Positions 45,001-57,655 of a DNA stretch of 64,000 nucleotides are shown in pieces. This DNA is from Limonium bicolor. Taxonomy: Eukaryota > Streptophyta > Magnoliopsida > Caryophyllales > Plumbaginaceae. How positions within the stretch are numbered: position 1 is the stretch's first letter; each line of letters begins with the position of its first letter. The notes under the pieces were generated by a model. The model did no database searches, was not told the DNA's origin, and saw only the letters and a program-made list of their open reading frames with translations. Where the stretch lies: the NCBI GenBank assembly GCA_023374045.1, contig CM041779.1, positions 3,844,001-3,908,000 on the forward strand, written 5' to 3'. Both the position numbers and the translations under genes were made by a program.

Positions 45001-47528
45001 GTCATAATGACATATTAACTATATATTATACATATATAGTTTATTTTAAATTCCAAAATCCACCAAATAAATTCCTAAAAATTCCTAATAGCCCATGGGT
45101 GTTTAAAATACCATTTTACACCCTTAATTTTCGGTAATAACATATTCACCATATATGTCATAAAAATATTACCATAAGATACTTATCTTATTATACAACC
45201 TTAAATAAGTTATTTAACTTATCTAATTTGGTCAAAACCTAGCATATGGTCAAGGTTGACCACCTTAATATTTCCTTGACCACCAATTCCTTATAATTAT
45301 GGTTTAGTACCCAAACTTTCTAGAAATTACCATTTAACCCCAAAACTTTATAAAATCTTATAAACTTTATTTTAACTCCTTTTTAACTCTAATTTTCGGC
45401 CTTATTATTCTAAAGCCCCCAAATTTAATTTAATTACACTATAACCCCTTATTCATTTCGGTAATAATTATACCACCTAAACTTAAATAAAAGCTTGTAA
45501 ATGCATAAATAAAATGGCCTAAAATACATGGCCTTATTACAAACATTGTCTTGCAGAATAAATTACACATAAATGTCCCAAAATACATATAAATTTCGGC
45601 CTCACCATATATTCTTCATTTATTTACCAAACTTCCACTAATGTCTTAAATTTGACAATTATGCTTGTTTAATTAGTTATAAAATTTATTAAACCATTCC
45701 TTAAACATTTTAAGGTCAAACAAGACCTTATTTTACCCTTCACTCACGGCAATTTAATTAGGAGTAGTTTAAGAACACATTAACTTAGCAAAGTTAATGT
45801 TTAAGTGATTTATACCTTGATTTAGCTTAGGTAATCCTTGTTTGGTTCGGCCACCTTAAGTAGAAATTCTCCACAGCTTGTTTTACATGTTTTCAAACAG
45901 AAAACAAGGCCTAGTTAGTCTCCAAGCAGATCTAACCATAAGAAGTAATTTAATGTAAGATTTAAGGCAAAAATCATCTTAAGAATGCAAGGAGAGTTCA
46001 AGATGGTTTCGACCTGAATCAAACACACCACAAGGTGTTAGATCCACCATATTGACATAGGAAATAGCTAGATCTCGAAATGCTACCTTGTTATTAGGTT
46101 TTACCTTGGAAAAATGCCTTAAAAGAGGGTATTTCCTTTGGATCTCGGCCATCCTTGCTCCAAATGGCTTACCAACAGATTCCACATGAAAAGGAGAAGA
46201 AGATGAGGCTATGAGCAAAGTTTCACAGCCGAATTTGAAGGGAATCAAAAGTTATGAGCTTAAAGCACATTTTTACCTTAAAATGAGATTTTGAGCAACC
46301 TTGGTCTCTAAACTTGTTTCATTCGAATTTGATTGATGTTATAACCTTATAACACTGAGAATAAGCCATAGGAAGTGATTAGTCACGAGATCTAAGCATA
46401 GGTGGTGAGGAGATGAAGAAAAAGCCAAAAACAAGCCTTAAACCATTAATTCGAAGCTTAGAAGTTAGGTTTACCTTCTTGGCTCATGGAGTTCGATGGA
46501 GAGAGCTTAGGAGAGCCTTAGAGAGCAGCTTCATCGGTTGGAATGAAGCTAGGAGAGAGAAGAAGCTTGGTATTGGTATTATTTGCTTAGAAAATGTAAT
46601 TTAGATTAGTTTAATGTCACATTATTGGAGGTGACTCATCAAAGGGATAAGGAGGGGACATGAGGTCGGCTGGTGGTTGAGAAAGGAAGGCTCCACCGAA
46701 TTTTGAGGCTGGTGAGTCAAATAATGGAGTTAATGGAGTGAATAAACTATTATAAGGCAAAAGTTAGTCCTTAATTTAAGGAAGCTTTTGGAATCTTGCT
46801 TATTTAATGTGCAAGTCACGAAATGGGAGCCTCCTAAGCTTTTATATGCCGATCTCACATGGTCTAAGGGGTCAATTTTGACCTCTTGACCAATCTTAGT
46901 CAATGTTGACTCATGTGGGCCCCCTTTTAGGGTTTTATTATTATTTTAATATTATATTTGTAAAAATTTGTAAAATTTGGAATTAAATTCCTAATATGAT
47001 ATAATGTGATATAATATCATATTTAAAGGTATTTATAACCTTTTAGCCCATTAAAAATCAATTCAGAAGACAATCTCACAAAAACGTGCTTTAAGGAGTT
47101 TTAGCGCACATTTTGTGTTGCCTGGTGTTTCTGAGCTTAGTTTTCTTTGACAACGGTTTTGTTATGTCCCTTACATGATATTTGATCATGGTATCCAATT
47201 TTATATCATTTAGAGGCCATTAGATTTTTAAGGTTTCTTAGAGCACCTTTTTGCTCTATTTGACCTTGAAGCATGTAAGTGCTTGTTCTTTGTGTTGGAG
47301 TGTTGTCCAACGGTTATATTATGTTTAATATTATGTTCATAAACTTAGGACAAATTTTTAGGTCCTAAGAAGTTCATTTGGGTATTTATTTACCCTTAAC
47401 AGTCAAAGGGTACAACATCTTATTTTGTGTTGACCACTGTTGTTCTCAGTTGACTTTTAAGGCATGTTTAGGCCTTAATTAATGTGATTAAATATTTAAT
47501 CCATGTTTTATTAATTTGGGGTATTTCA
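42027..47528 (-). mobile_element. Solo LTR F (5.5 kb) inserted in element B
   Basis: TGTAACACCCC...GGGGTATTTCA with a perfect TSD AAAAG at 42022-42026 and 47529-47533. In sense (minus) it begins TGAAATACCCCAAATTAATA, like A and B. It contains the hairpin TCAGCGATAGACGCTGA (42406-42422) with ACCTG at 42388-42392 (CAGGT on the minus strand), 365 bp from the end. No internal region or second LTR. The longest LTR in the window. No coding frame of note. Confidence 0.9.
42541..42640. repeat. 30-bp tandem repeat in LTR F
   Basis: Three consecutive copies of ATTCAACCATCCATCCAAAT plus ATCCATA(G/A)AC at 42541, 42571 and 42601, with a decayed fourth. Confidence 0.9.
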
Positions 47529-49210
47529 AAAAGGGTCTCCAACAAACGGAAGCGTGATGCAACGATCTTATCATGGAGCCCAGTATCACCTCCAAACCTA
47601 GCGATGACTTACGGAGAAGTAACCACTTGGGAACAGCCTATGATGAGCAGAGCTCTAGGCAATATGGCTAGTATGCCATGAAACTATTACAATACATAAT
47701 TCGACGGTTACAAAACCCATTGTGAACCATATGGAAAGTGGTCAAGGACGACACCAATAAAAGGTTAACAACCAATGAGCAAGGATACCCCTCATAAATG
47801 TGAGACGGCCACGAGAGCGGTGAACACATGGATCCCAAGAAGGGGATACCATCAATAAATATCAGATAGTACACCCCTTTCAGAACTACTAATGTAGTGA
47901 AGCTTGAGCATGCAATTATTGCCAAGCAATGTAAAATAAGCTCCAAATAGCAATTGTTGACAACCAAGGAGTAACCGGTCCAGTAAGAACTCGATATGTG
48001 GGAACATAAGGTATAAGTAAATGATGCTCAAGGAGCTCAGAAGTATAAACACCGAACCATGCTGGTGGAAATGCATGAGCTGAAGCTAGCAACAGCGGAT
48101 GCTATGTAAACCAATACTGTGGAATCAGTAAGAACATGGTACGCAACAGGCGGCCGATGTGTGGGATTAATCACCCAATACTATGAAGTTGTTAAAAACA
48201 AGATGGTAGACAGACCGGGCAACAAACCAGGAGTCTGCACCAAATGATGAAGCACCACTCGAAGAAGTAATACTCATTCCTATTGCGATTACATAAGAGG
48301 GTTACTGCCAAGGGTTCACGCCTCTGCACTCTGTAGGACTGAGTGTTTTGGTATGGCACTTGTGCAATTAATGATCTAGTGGGATAGCTAGGAATATGGA
48401 AATGTAAGTAGTGTTAAATTCTTCCTCTTACCAATGAACATGGCATAAGCCAGCTAAGCAAAAGCTTAGAAACAAACCGTGCGGCCTAAGGCCAAAGAAG
48501 CACGAAGAATGTGAAACACCAACAATCACAAGATGTGAATTCCATTGGAATAAAGGAGAAAGGAGACTTAAGAAAGTCACAAGGACCGACGCATAGAAAA
48601 TGCAAGGTCATACAAGTAAAGAACACTTGTACCAAACAAAGTAGTGAGTAGAATTCAGAAGCCACTAACAACAGAGGAAGCACTACAACTAAGTAGTGGC
48701 TCAACCTCAACCGACAATAAGTCAGAGGAACCAAGTGAATGATCACTATAATACATAACAGTATGTATATAGATTCCCAAAGAGCTGGTTATGAATCTAA
48801 AACTCATTGAGTTCGCGCATGGTAAAAGAACACCACACTTAGTTAATAAACCTTATTCCCACAATAAGAGGGATAAAAAGGTGATCTGTAGCACGTTGAG
48901 GATAACACGAAGGGTGAATAACCCAAGTTATCAGGGTCGCGCAGCAGAAGCTAGTGGGCCCAGAATTCTAAGTAAAATACACCCAGTGAATAAAAGGGTT
49001 AATCACCAATGCCATGAAGCCTCTAAGGCTAGAACCGAACCCTCTTAAGAGTTAAATAAACTCCGATGAAAATTCTTGATGCAGGGACTAACCGATAATA
49101 CGGTTAAGACCCATTGTTCAAGGAACATTGTATAATAGACCGCAAGGAAGCTGAACCACTCCATGACGGCTGAATGCCTTCGACCAATGTTCAACATTGA
49201 CACATGGTAG

Positions 49211-49250
49211 ATTACGTGGGCGTAATCCCTTTTAAGGGGGGTAGAGCGAA
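49211..49250 (+). other. Second polypurine-tract-like site in element B
   Basis: GATTACGTGGGCGTAATCCC followed by TTTTAAGGGGGGTAGAGCG, about 1.4 kb upstream of the real PPT and nearly identical to it. Counterpart in A at 18491-18530. Confidence 0.55.
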
Positions 49251-50626
49251 AACCGCGAAATGTATGTTTTACGTGATAAGGGCGTAAACTACAATGCGCA
49301 TAGCGCAAGGGAAGTCGTTTTGATGGTTGATACTTATGTTACATAAACATTTGTATTCACTCATCGTGTAATTGTAGTTATTTGGAAAATAAGAATAGAG
49401 AGGAGTAGAGAAACTCTAGGGGAATGAGAACCCCTATTGGTAATAGTATGAGGAATGAGTACGTATGGGAGACTTGAGGAGTACAAATCGGTATGGAACC
49501 GATGTATATGATGAGTATGAATCAGTATGAAGCTGGTGTATTTTATGAGTATAAATTTAGTATAGCGAATTAATGGGATATTATACCCATGAATTTTCTA
49601 AGTATAGTAGTTGGAGAAGATGTAGTAATAATTGATGAGATGATTAGTAAGTGAGTAAGTGAATTCTAGAAATTGGAAAATGTATGAGTGTGATTATGAG
49701 TAGCAAGATTAAAAAGATAGAAAACGAAATAATGTTTGACGATTTGTCTGTTTGAATGGAGGTGGGAGGTGGAACTTGATTTGCTAGCGATCAAGGGAAA
49801 CCAAACACAAATTGGGGTGGAAGGATAATTCAACACCAATGCTGATCACATTGGGGATGAAGGACTCTGGAAGCTTCCCTTAAGTGGTCACAGTAATAAC
49901 ACTAGTAATAGGTATAATCATCAAAATGGAATTTGGGAGATGTATGCAAGTTTTCAAAATGAATTTCCAAAACTAATTTGGTACAATGTTTTCTTCAAAC
50001 CTGAGAATGAGGATCGGTTTTGAAACCGCTCCCACGGGCGCTAGTGGATCTTCCATGCCTAGGCACGGGTATCCGGTCGAAACCATGGAGGTGAAGCTAG
50101 TTTTGAGTCAGTGGAAGTGTTGATTAGTTTTGAAACCACTACACCGTTCGTGCGGCGGTCCTAAGTCGCCGGTTGGGTGCGGTGACAGTGTGCGTTTTGT
50201 ATTTTTCCAAGGGCACTGGGGCAGCGTAGTCCCGAGTAAGTATGAGTAAGTAAGTATGAGTAAGTGCCTGAGGATCTCTATATGTGCAAATGAATTTGAT
50301 CTGAACCAAAGGACCGTGGCCAGAAAGCGTAAGTGCCATTAGTCATGACGGTCGTGAACCAGAAAGCGTAAGTGTTCAAACGTGACCGGTACCTGAGGGA
50401 TCGCTTGACATGGGAGAGGATGGTACCTCATTTATCTGCGGATGGACCCCTTGGAGAGCTTGTAACGGATATTTTTGATTGCTATGCATGCAGTGACATG
50501 CTGTTTGGATGTGTAGTATACGAGTCAGACACTTGGAGTTTGACAAGTTTATGTAGAGGTCATAACCTTGCATAGAGTATTTATACGAGTACAATATTAG
50601 ATTCACCAACTTTGAGAGCAAAGTTC

Positions 50627-50641
50627 TTTAAGGGGGTAGAT
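50627..50641 (+). other. Polypurine tract of element B
   Basis: CTTTAAGGGGGTAGAT immediately before the 3' LTR start TGAAATACC. Confidence 0.85.
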
Positions 50642-53600
50642 TGAAATACCCGAACTTAAATATGGTGATTAAATTATTTTAATATGGTATTTAAGGGCCT
50701 AATAGTGCCTAAGTAATTTTGGTAAGGAAAATAGATCCAAAAGAAATAAAGAAACGCTTAAAAAGCGAAAAACGCTAAATAAGCGTTAAATAACCATAGG
50801 AGGTATGCGACCTCGGTTAGCGTATTATGTGGGTTCCTAGGGCTTAATAAGACCAAAATATATATGGGAACAACTCCCGAAGAAAATGGAACCAATAAGG
50901 TATTAAAACGCTAATAGAGCTTTAGCGCGCGTTTTTTGAGAAAACCCGAAAACGTGATTTTAAGTGGTCAAACGAACCCATAAAAATTATAAATCATTTA
51001 ATAACAATAATTAAGCATTAATGGAAGCTTAATAACCAATAAAATTAAAGAAACGAGAAAATCCCGGAAAACGGGCCCGGTTAGTGAATAGTACTGAAAC
51101 CGGGTAAAATAACGAGCGTTTTCTGTAAAAGACGAAAAACACTCCAACCAGTAATACATGTGGGGGCCGGTTTTTAATAAGCTAATTAACCCCCTCACAC
51201 ACACATGTAACTAGCTAATTAAATAAGAGAGCAAAAAAAGCAAAAAGTGATAAAGTAAAAAGCGTACTTTACCCTTTTCTCTCTCCTCACTCTCTCATTT
51301 CTCTTTTCTCTTTCTTCTTCCTCCCTTCCCAGTCGATTCTCTCCTCTCCTCCCCTTATGGCTGGCAATTTTTGAAGCTCTCAACAACCATCCATGGCTAC
51401 CTCACTTTACCTCCATGCTCTACCTCCATCCATGAGCTCCAATTGTAAAAATAATTACATATTCTTACTCTTCTCATCATCCCTACACTTCTCTCTTTTC
51501 TAAATCCAAAATGAGGAAGTTCATCTCCATGGGTTTTCCCCATTCAAAGAGAAAATAGCATCAATGGGCTTGGAGTCTCATCTTTCCATTAAGGTAAAAA
51601 TCTACATGAAAAACTCATGTTTCTCCACTTTCCCTTGGAACCGATTTTTACCCCTCTTGTAATGCACTATTTTTCCCTCTCTTTTGATCACCAATTCAAC
51701 CTTGCAATGGTGGTGGAATCACCTTCTGAACCAAGGGCTAAAACCCCTCCTAAAACGCTCTAAAGGTAAACCCTAGAAATCTTGTTTTAAGCATTTCAAG
51801 GAACTAGCATTAATCTAAGGGTTAGTATTTAATTACCCTTGTTTATGTGTGCTTTGGGTGATGGGAATGGAGTTTGGCAACTCCATTCCCCATGTAGCCG
51901 ATTTTGTGCAAAAAGAGGAAGAAGAGAATTGGAAAAAAAGAATGAAGGAATTATAAGCTCAAGGTATGAGCTCTTCCTTAAATGCTAAATTTAATGCATT
52001 AGAGTAATGGGAATGGGTAAACCAAATTAAAGAACCCAAAATATCGTACTAGTATTGTAGTTATGTAAGTTTAAGTATTTGTGAGCAAGTATGTGGATTG
52101 TAGGCCTTAGAGCCAAATAATGGTGTATTTGTATTGACATTGTTGTTTGATGGAAGTATTGGAATATTGGTATTGCCTTGTGTGCTGGTAGAACCCTTGT
52201 ATGGGTGTGGCTAGATTAGGGATGGATTTGGTGAAAAAGTATGTATGTGCAGAAGTTAGAATTGTAGGTAAATTGTGGCAAAATTTTAGTAGGAAATGTA
52301 CATTATGGATGACTTGGTGAATGGGAGAACCAAGGTGTGTATTGGAGTTAGTAGAGATGTTTAGTAACTATGGAATGGTGGTTGTAGTATGAGAAATGAG
52401 AAGGTAAAAATCTGTAGCAAAGAGTATCAAAAATGCATTGTGGAAACTAGGAAAAACTAGTGCGCAAGATTTAGTAAAATGAGTGTTGGAACTTGGGTGT
52501 AGATAGTGTAGTTGTTGGAGAATGAATTGGAATGGTAAATGGAATTAGAACCAAGTGCAAAATGCAAGAGAGGTGTAGGAAATGCACAAGTGTGCAAAGT
52601 GTGAAAATGAGAATGGAAAATTATAGGAATGGAGCAAGAAGTTGAGTAAGCATTGGACCATGGATTTAAGGAGTTTTAGTGAGTGTTTAAGTGTGTTTAA
52701 ATATGTACAAAACATTTGGAAAGATTATGGAATGTTTGGAGGTGGATTAAGGGTTGATTAGGGGTTGAAAAATCCTCCTAGTAGCAGTTTTTAGCAGGGT
52801 TCGGGACCTAGGATAGACACCAAGTCCCGGACCGCACTTAAAAACACCCCGAGAGCAAAAGCAGGTAATGGTCCGGGACCTAGGTCCAGGACCAAGTCCC
52901 GGACCACCCCCAAAAACTTGCATAATGTGATTTTTAGGGTTTAAATGATGGGGAATTGATTGATAATGGTTTTAGAAGTTGTTAAGGCCTTGTTTGGTGA
53001 TATTTAAAGGTCCTAAGAAGTGTAAACAAGTGTGGGAAATGAGTGGGAAGTAAGGACATATTTTGACATAAGTAAAACTAAGCATAACGGGACAACAGGG
53101 TAAGTACGGGAGTAGTAACTATTCAAGTACCGTATGAACAAAGTATTAATAACAATGTTTGAAACATTATCAGTGGAACAAGTGTGAGCCAAGGAACAAG
53201 GGAACACATGGTAAAGCTAACCCCGGTGAAAGGTATGATTTTCTCATGCCCCGTATGCTAACCGAGTTATGTTGATTTGTGTGTTGTATGCCGGCTAATC
53301 AAGACTAAAGCATGAAAACGGTTTATTGTCTTTCATTGTATGTCTTGTTGTATGTTGTATGAGCTAACCCTTCTTGATTGATTGTGTGGCTTCACTTAGT
53401 GCGCAGACCGACTCATAGATGAGTCTTGTTGTTTAGTGACTCGTAGTAAGAATCATGTTGTGAACTAACGGGAACCTAGAAACGCACTAAACTAACGAAC
53501 CAATAAACGATAACGCAAACCAATGAACTCACTAGAATGTGAGAGAGTGTACGGGAGTAGTAACCTCCCGATAACGGTAGGAGAACCGAAATGAATAATC

Positions 53601-54930
53601 CACAAACAATAAGTAGTGGAAGTATATAAATAACCCCTACTAGAGGAATTAATGTTGATGCAAGTCATGAACCATGAGAGTAGTAAAGAATGATGAGGGA
53701 TCTTCAAACCCCTTAGCAACTAGTCGACCCACTATGAGAGGTCTCGACTGAGGTAAGTAATGTCCCGGACATGAGAGTATTCGATACATTGGGGAAACCC
53801 TTAAATCTGAGAATACTAGACGGTGGTAATTCCCTAAGCTAGTGGAGGTTATCGAGAGAGATACTTCTAGGCTAATCCATGAGATTGTAAGATACTCTGA
53901 GAGAGGAGTGTTAGGAATTTGAGTAGTCTGGTAAAAATGGACATTCTTATATTAAGGAGCTGAGTGTATAGCCCTTTGTATTTGTAGGCCCGGTGGCGAG
54001 TCTTGTGTATGACCCGCCCGGAGGCCAAAAGTAATGAGTATTGAGTATTGCGTAAGTATGAGTATAGTAATGAGTATTGAGTAATGAGTAAGTATGAGTG
54101 TAATGAGTACCGATCAATGAGTAAGTATGAGTAAGGAGAAGAGTATGGGTACTGAGTATGCGAGAGCAAGTGATGAGTACTGAGTAGGAGTAAGTAATAG
54201 TAGTAGTGAGTGCTGAGTAGAGCGTGAGTAAATAATGAGTAAGGTAATGAGCGCAACGTGAGTAAAACAACGAGTAAGTACGATTAAGCTTGGTGGAAAC
54301 TTTGCGAACGAATAACTAACGAACGGTTGACGGACAACTTGTCTTCCTTGGTAGGTAATTAACCTTGTATATGTATGTAAGTATGGTTGATTGTATTGTT
54401 GTAGTATGAGTATGTATGTATGCATGTAAAACGAACTCCATGTATATCCGACCCAAAGTAGTCGGCGTACCACGGTTAGCACGCGGTATATGCGAATTTC
54501 ATATGCAGCAATTTTGCTGAGCCCCTAGGGGCACCGTTTTTATTTTTACAGGTATTCGAAGCTGACCGCCGTTCGAGAGAGTAGGACGGGGGTAAGCAAG
54601 GGTAGTTGAGTAATAGGGATTGTATTTGTAATGTATTGCAAATTTGGAAGTCCAAACTGTATCGGTAATTTAAGGATTGTAGTAGACTCGGTATAGTGTT
54701 GTATTGGAGTTGTAATTGATTTATGGTTGAGTATGCAGAGGGAAAGTAATGTATTGTGTAGAATACTTGGTATGTTCAATTCATCAGACCGATAGTATGT
54801 AGTAGTGTAGCTGGCCTTGTTAGTCACGTGGGTGACTAGCGGCATTGTGCACCTGCCGTTGTGTATATATTATCCGCTGCGAAGTTAAGTATTGTACAGT
54901 AATGACGGTATTAGCGGTAGGGGTGTTACA
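50642..54930 (+). repeat. 3' LTR of element B (4,289 bp)
   Basis: Pairs with 35570-39901. Differs by scattered substitutions, small indels, one GC-rich inverted-repeat unit fewer, and a short insertion at 53572-53594 (GATAACGGTAGGAGAACCG region) absent from the 5' copy. Confidence 0.92.
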
Positions 54931-54935
54931 AGAAT

Positions 54936-55596
54936 GAGGAGAGAGGTAGTCTTTTGAAGGTATTTTGACTTCTAAAGGTATTATCCTCTTTTACTTACTT
55001 TTCCTTCCTTTCTTTAATTAACTAATAAATGGTGGTGACTCACCATGTTGAAAAACCGGACCCCTTTTGTTAATAGGGTATTTTGGAGCTAGTTTTACCA
55101 ATTAAACAACTTATGTTGACTTAATGATAAATTAAGCACTATTTGAGTACTATTCACAAATTAGTGCACATATTTGTGAAATTTTTGATTTCCCATTGAT
55201 TTAGACTTCCTAATGTGATACTAAGTAGTACACATATTGATTAAGGTGTAATGATGGACATTTAGCCACTCAAAACCCATTTCCAAGACAATTTTTTAAA
55301 AACGTGCTTTAAGACTCCTTAAATCACATTTTGTGTTTAAACTCGTTTTTGAGCTTGGTTTTCTTTAGTAATTGGTTTAACATGTCCTTTATCATGTTAA
55401 TAATGTCTTGGTAGGCTCTTTGGGTCCTAACCAAGTTTATCCCAAGGTTAGAGCATGTTTTTGCCCAAATTGTCTTAATGGCGCTTTATTGTGTTTACTA
55501 TGGTTTAACTTGCTTACTAACATTTCTAAGGCACGTTTAGCCTTATTATACCATAGTTTATCATTTAATTAACATATTTAGGTTTGGGGTATTTCA
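54936..55596 (-). repeat. 5' LTR of element A, segment 3
   Basis: Resumes GAGGAGAGAGGTAGTC as at 16507 of the 3' LTR and runs to GGGGTATTTCA, the outer end of A. Confidence 0.92.
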
Positions 55597-55601
55597 GAAA
55601 G

Positions 55602-56520
55602 GGAGATATAGATGGAGTGACAAGAGCTTCACAACATTTCTTAAGTTACTTCATGATATGTTTCCTGATGGTAACAGTCTGCCTACCACCACCTACGAAG
55701 CAAAGAAATGGATGTGTCCAATGGGAATTGAGTACAAAAAGATTCATGCATGCCCAAACAACTGTGTGTTGTATAGGGGAGATTACGAACAATTAGACAA
55801 GTGTCCAAAATTTTCGTTGTCACGATACAAGCATAAGGATGGTGACTCCTCCATTCATAACAAGAGTCCTCCAGCTAAACTGTTGTGGTATTTACCGTTC
55901 ATAACTAGATTCAAACGGTTGTTTGCCAATCCGATTGATGCAAAAAACTTACGATGGCACGCAGAGGGTAGAAAAAGTGATGAGAAGTTATGACATCTAG
56001 TAGATGGACCTCAGTGGAGAAACATCAACAGACGGTCAAAGATTTCGGCGATGAAAACAGGAATCTGAGGCTTGGATTATGCACTGATGAGATGAACCCG
56101 TATGGTACGTTGAGCAGTCAACATAGCACTTGGCATGTTTTGCTAGTGATATACAATCTTCCCACATGGCTATGTATGAAACGAAAGTACATAATGTTAT
56201 CACTCCCATATCCGTTCCCAAGCAGCCAGGTCATACCATTGATGTATATCTCGCCCCACTGATTTATGATTTGAAGTTATTGTGGAATGAGGGTACCGTG
56301 GTGTATGATGCCTATGCAAGAGAAAATTTCATGCTTAAGGCGTTGTTTTCTGTATAGTCAATGACTTCCCTGCGTATGGTAACTTGTCTGGGTACACAGT
56401 GAAAGGCACATTTGCATGTCCTGTATGCGAGGAGGACACATGTTCAGAACATTTAAAAACTATTGTAAAAATGTTTACATGTAAACCATTGACCTTCGAG
56501 GAAGTTTATTCAAAGGTTAA
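55602..56520 (+). pseudogene. CACTA TNP2-type transposase, central part (frameshifted)
   Basis: Continuation of 12119-12646 after element A. In three successive frames it reads the conserved Transposase_21/TNP2 core: RWSDKSFTTFLKLLHDMFPD, CPMGIEYKKIHACPNNCVLY, LLWYLPFITRFKRLFANP, RNLRLGLCTDEMNPYGTLSS, VLLVIYNLPTWLCMKRKYIM, IDVYLAPLIYDLKLLWNEG and NDFPAYGNLSGYTVKGTFAC followed by PVCEEDTC. A TGA at 55991-55993 and frameshifts near 56035, 56215 and 56355 break it. Conservation fades at about 56520, so the C-terminal third of a usual TNP2 is missing. Confidence 0.9.
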
Positions 56521-56669
56521 GTACATCGTTTAAAAAACTTCATCTAGTTTTTTTTAAAAGGTACGATGCACCTCACATCAACAGTGTGTGGCTAGTATTC
56601 CAAATGACTGCATGCAATCTACAGACATTCATGTCCTAGTGTTTAAATATTTCTCAGACCTATCGATGT
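56521..56669. other. Decayed tail after the transposase
   Basis: No confident reading; remnants of the lost 3' part of the transposase are likely but not recognisable. Confidence 0.3.
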
Positions 56670-57140
56670 TCAAAACTGAAAGAAGATGAGAATCCAATCG
56701 AAACTGGATATGGAGAAGTGCCTAGCTTCTCCATCTCTCCATCTCCATCCATAATACATGAAACTCATCAACCGGGCGATCTGGTACCACTTTATCTTCA
56801 TATAGTCCCCCATGCCACCATATAATCGACTAAGTTTCCTCTTCTCCTCCTCATACAACTATTCTAGAAAACCATTTTCTTCATTCAAGGTCATGAAGTG
56901 GGCCAGTAATTCGTTAATCTCCACTAGACTCTACTTCGTGGCAGTCTCACTTAACTTTTTAGCCAATTTCTTCAACCTCTCCGTTTCTGAGTTCTCATTC
57001 ATCCTTTCATCTATATCTGCCTCTGTCTCTTTTGTATCATGCTTTTCTTCTTCTGTCTCTTTTGTATCAGTAGAAGAATCATCATGATCGTTGGTACTTC
57101 CATCTTTAACAGAGGTAACAACTGTCTTAGCGAATTGAAA
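56670..57140 (-). pseudogene. Unknown acidic, coiled-coil-like coding relic inside the CACTA element
   Basis: On the minus strand one frame can be read from about 57140 to 56670 with only two stops. It has an Asp/Glu/Thr/Lys-rich segment with a duplicated DTKETE motif, then heptad-like ERLKKLAKKLSETATK, LVEINELLAHFMTLNEENG and LYEEEKRKLSRLYGGMGDYM. It is antisense to the TNP2 relic. It could be a second CACTA gene of TNPA/TNP1 type or a captured host exon; I do not recognise the family. Confidence 0.4.
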
Positions 57141-57655
57141 ATTTCTTCTCAGGTACGTATTATAAGTACTTTTGTGTTTGAATTGGTGATTTAACTATTT
57201 GCGCATGTTTGGATAAGTTTAAATGGTGTACTTAATTGCTTTTATAATTCTCGCGTGCAGCTTGTTGATTTCTTCTCAATACTTATTCACAAGCCGATCT
57301 CAAGTTTGTCAAGGAGCTAGCACACATGTGTTGAAAGCACTAAATTGATCAGAAGAAGTCATGAGTCATGTAGCTATCTTTTGTTTTTTCAAATGGTTGT
57401 ATTGTACATGTTATGATCGAACTTGAACCATTTTTAGTAGTTTGGTTAACTAGCTAGTTACAAATGTTGTAGTTGATCGGTACTACACACTTAAGCCTAT
57501 GTGCGCTAGTATAATATTAATGCAAACAAAGTACTGTTGTTGATCTATTAAAATTCACCATTTTGGTTGATCTGGTATATATAATGCAAACAGGTTGTGA
57601 ATGACAATTTGTGATTTAATTTTGTGTTATGCGCAAGGTAATAAATTGTATAAAA
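57141..57655. other. Non-coding 3' part of the CACTA element
   Basis: AT-rich, no exon recognised. A GT-AG intron of the minus-strand relic cannot be excluded. Confidence 0.35.

Larger units (their letters stand above)
39902..50641 (+). other. Internal region of element B, no recognisable coding sequence
   Basis: About 5.2 kb of its own DNA at 39902-42026 and 47529-50641. No retroviral motif is recognised and frames do not exceed about 90-100 codons. It shares non-coding blocks with the internal region of A, in the same order relative to the LTRs. Frames such as 40629-40829 and 48791-49048 have no family resemblance. Confidence 0.75.
35570..54930 (+). mobile_element. LTR retrotransposon B, LARD-like, plus strand
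   Basis: Ends TGAAATACCCC...GGGGTGTTACA with a perfect TSD AGAAT at 35565-35569 and 54931-54935. LTRs are 35570-39901 and 50642-54930. Primer side at 39902, PPT at 50627-50641. Internal DNA is 10.74 kb, of which 5.5 kb is solo LTR F, leaving about 5.2 kb without recognisable gag or pol. The two LTRs are very similar by eye, and B sits inside A, so B is younger than A. Same superfamily as A but a different subfamily: LTR and internal sequences share only blocks. Confidence 0.92.
12647..55596 (-). mobile_element. LTR retrotransposon A, LARD-like, minus strand, carrying elements B, C, E and F
   Basis: The outer ends are TGTAACACCCC (12647) and GGGGTATTTCA (ends 55596), with a perfect 5-bp TSD GAAAG at 12642-12646 and 55597-55601, inside the CACTA transposase. 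Two homologous LTRs are present: 12647-17168, and a dispersed copy at 23834-25929 + 33991-35569 + 54936-55596. A polypurine tract next to the left LTR shows the element is read on the minus strand. With younger insertions removed, the internal region is about 5.1 kb and has no recognisable gag, protease, RT or integrase. The two LTRs differ by many substitutions and a deletion of about 150 bp in the 5' copy (near 34690), so A is older than the elements inside it. Confidence 0.9.
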
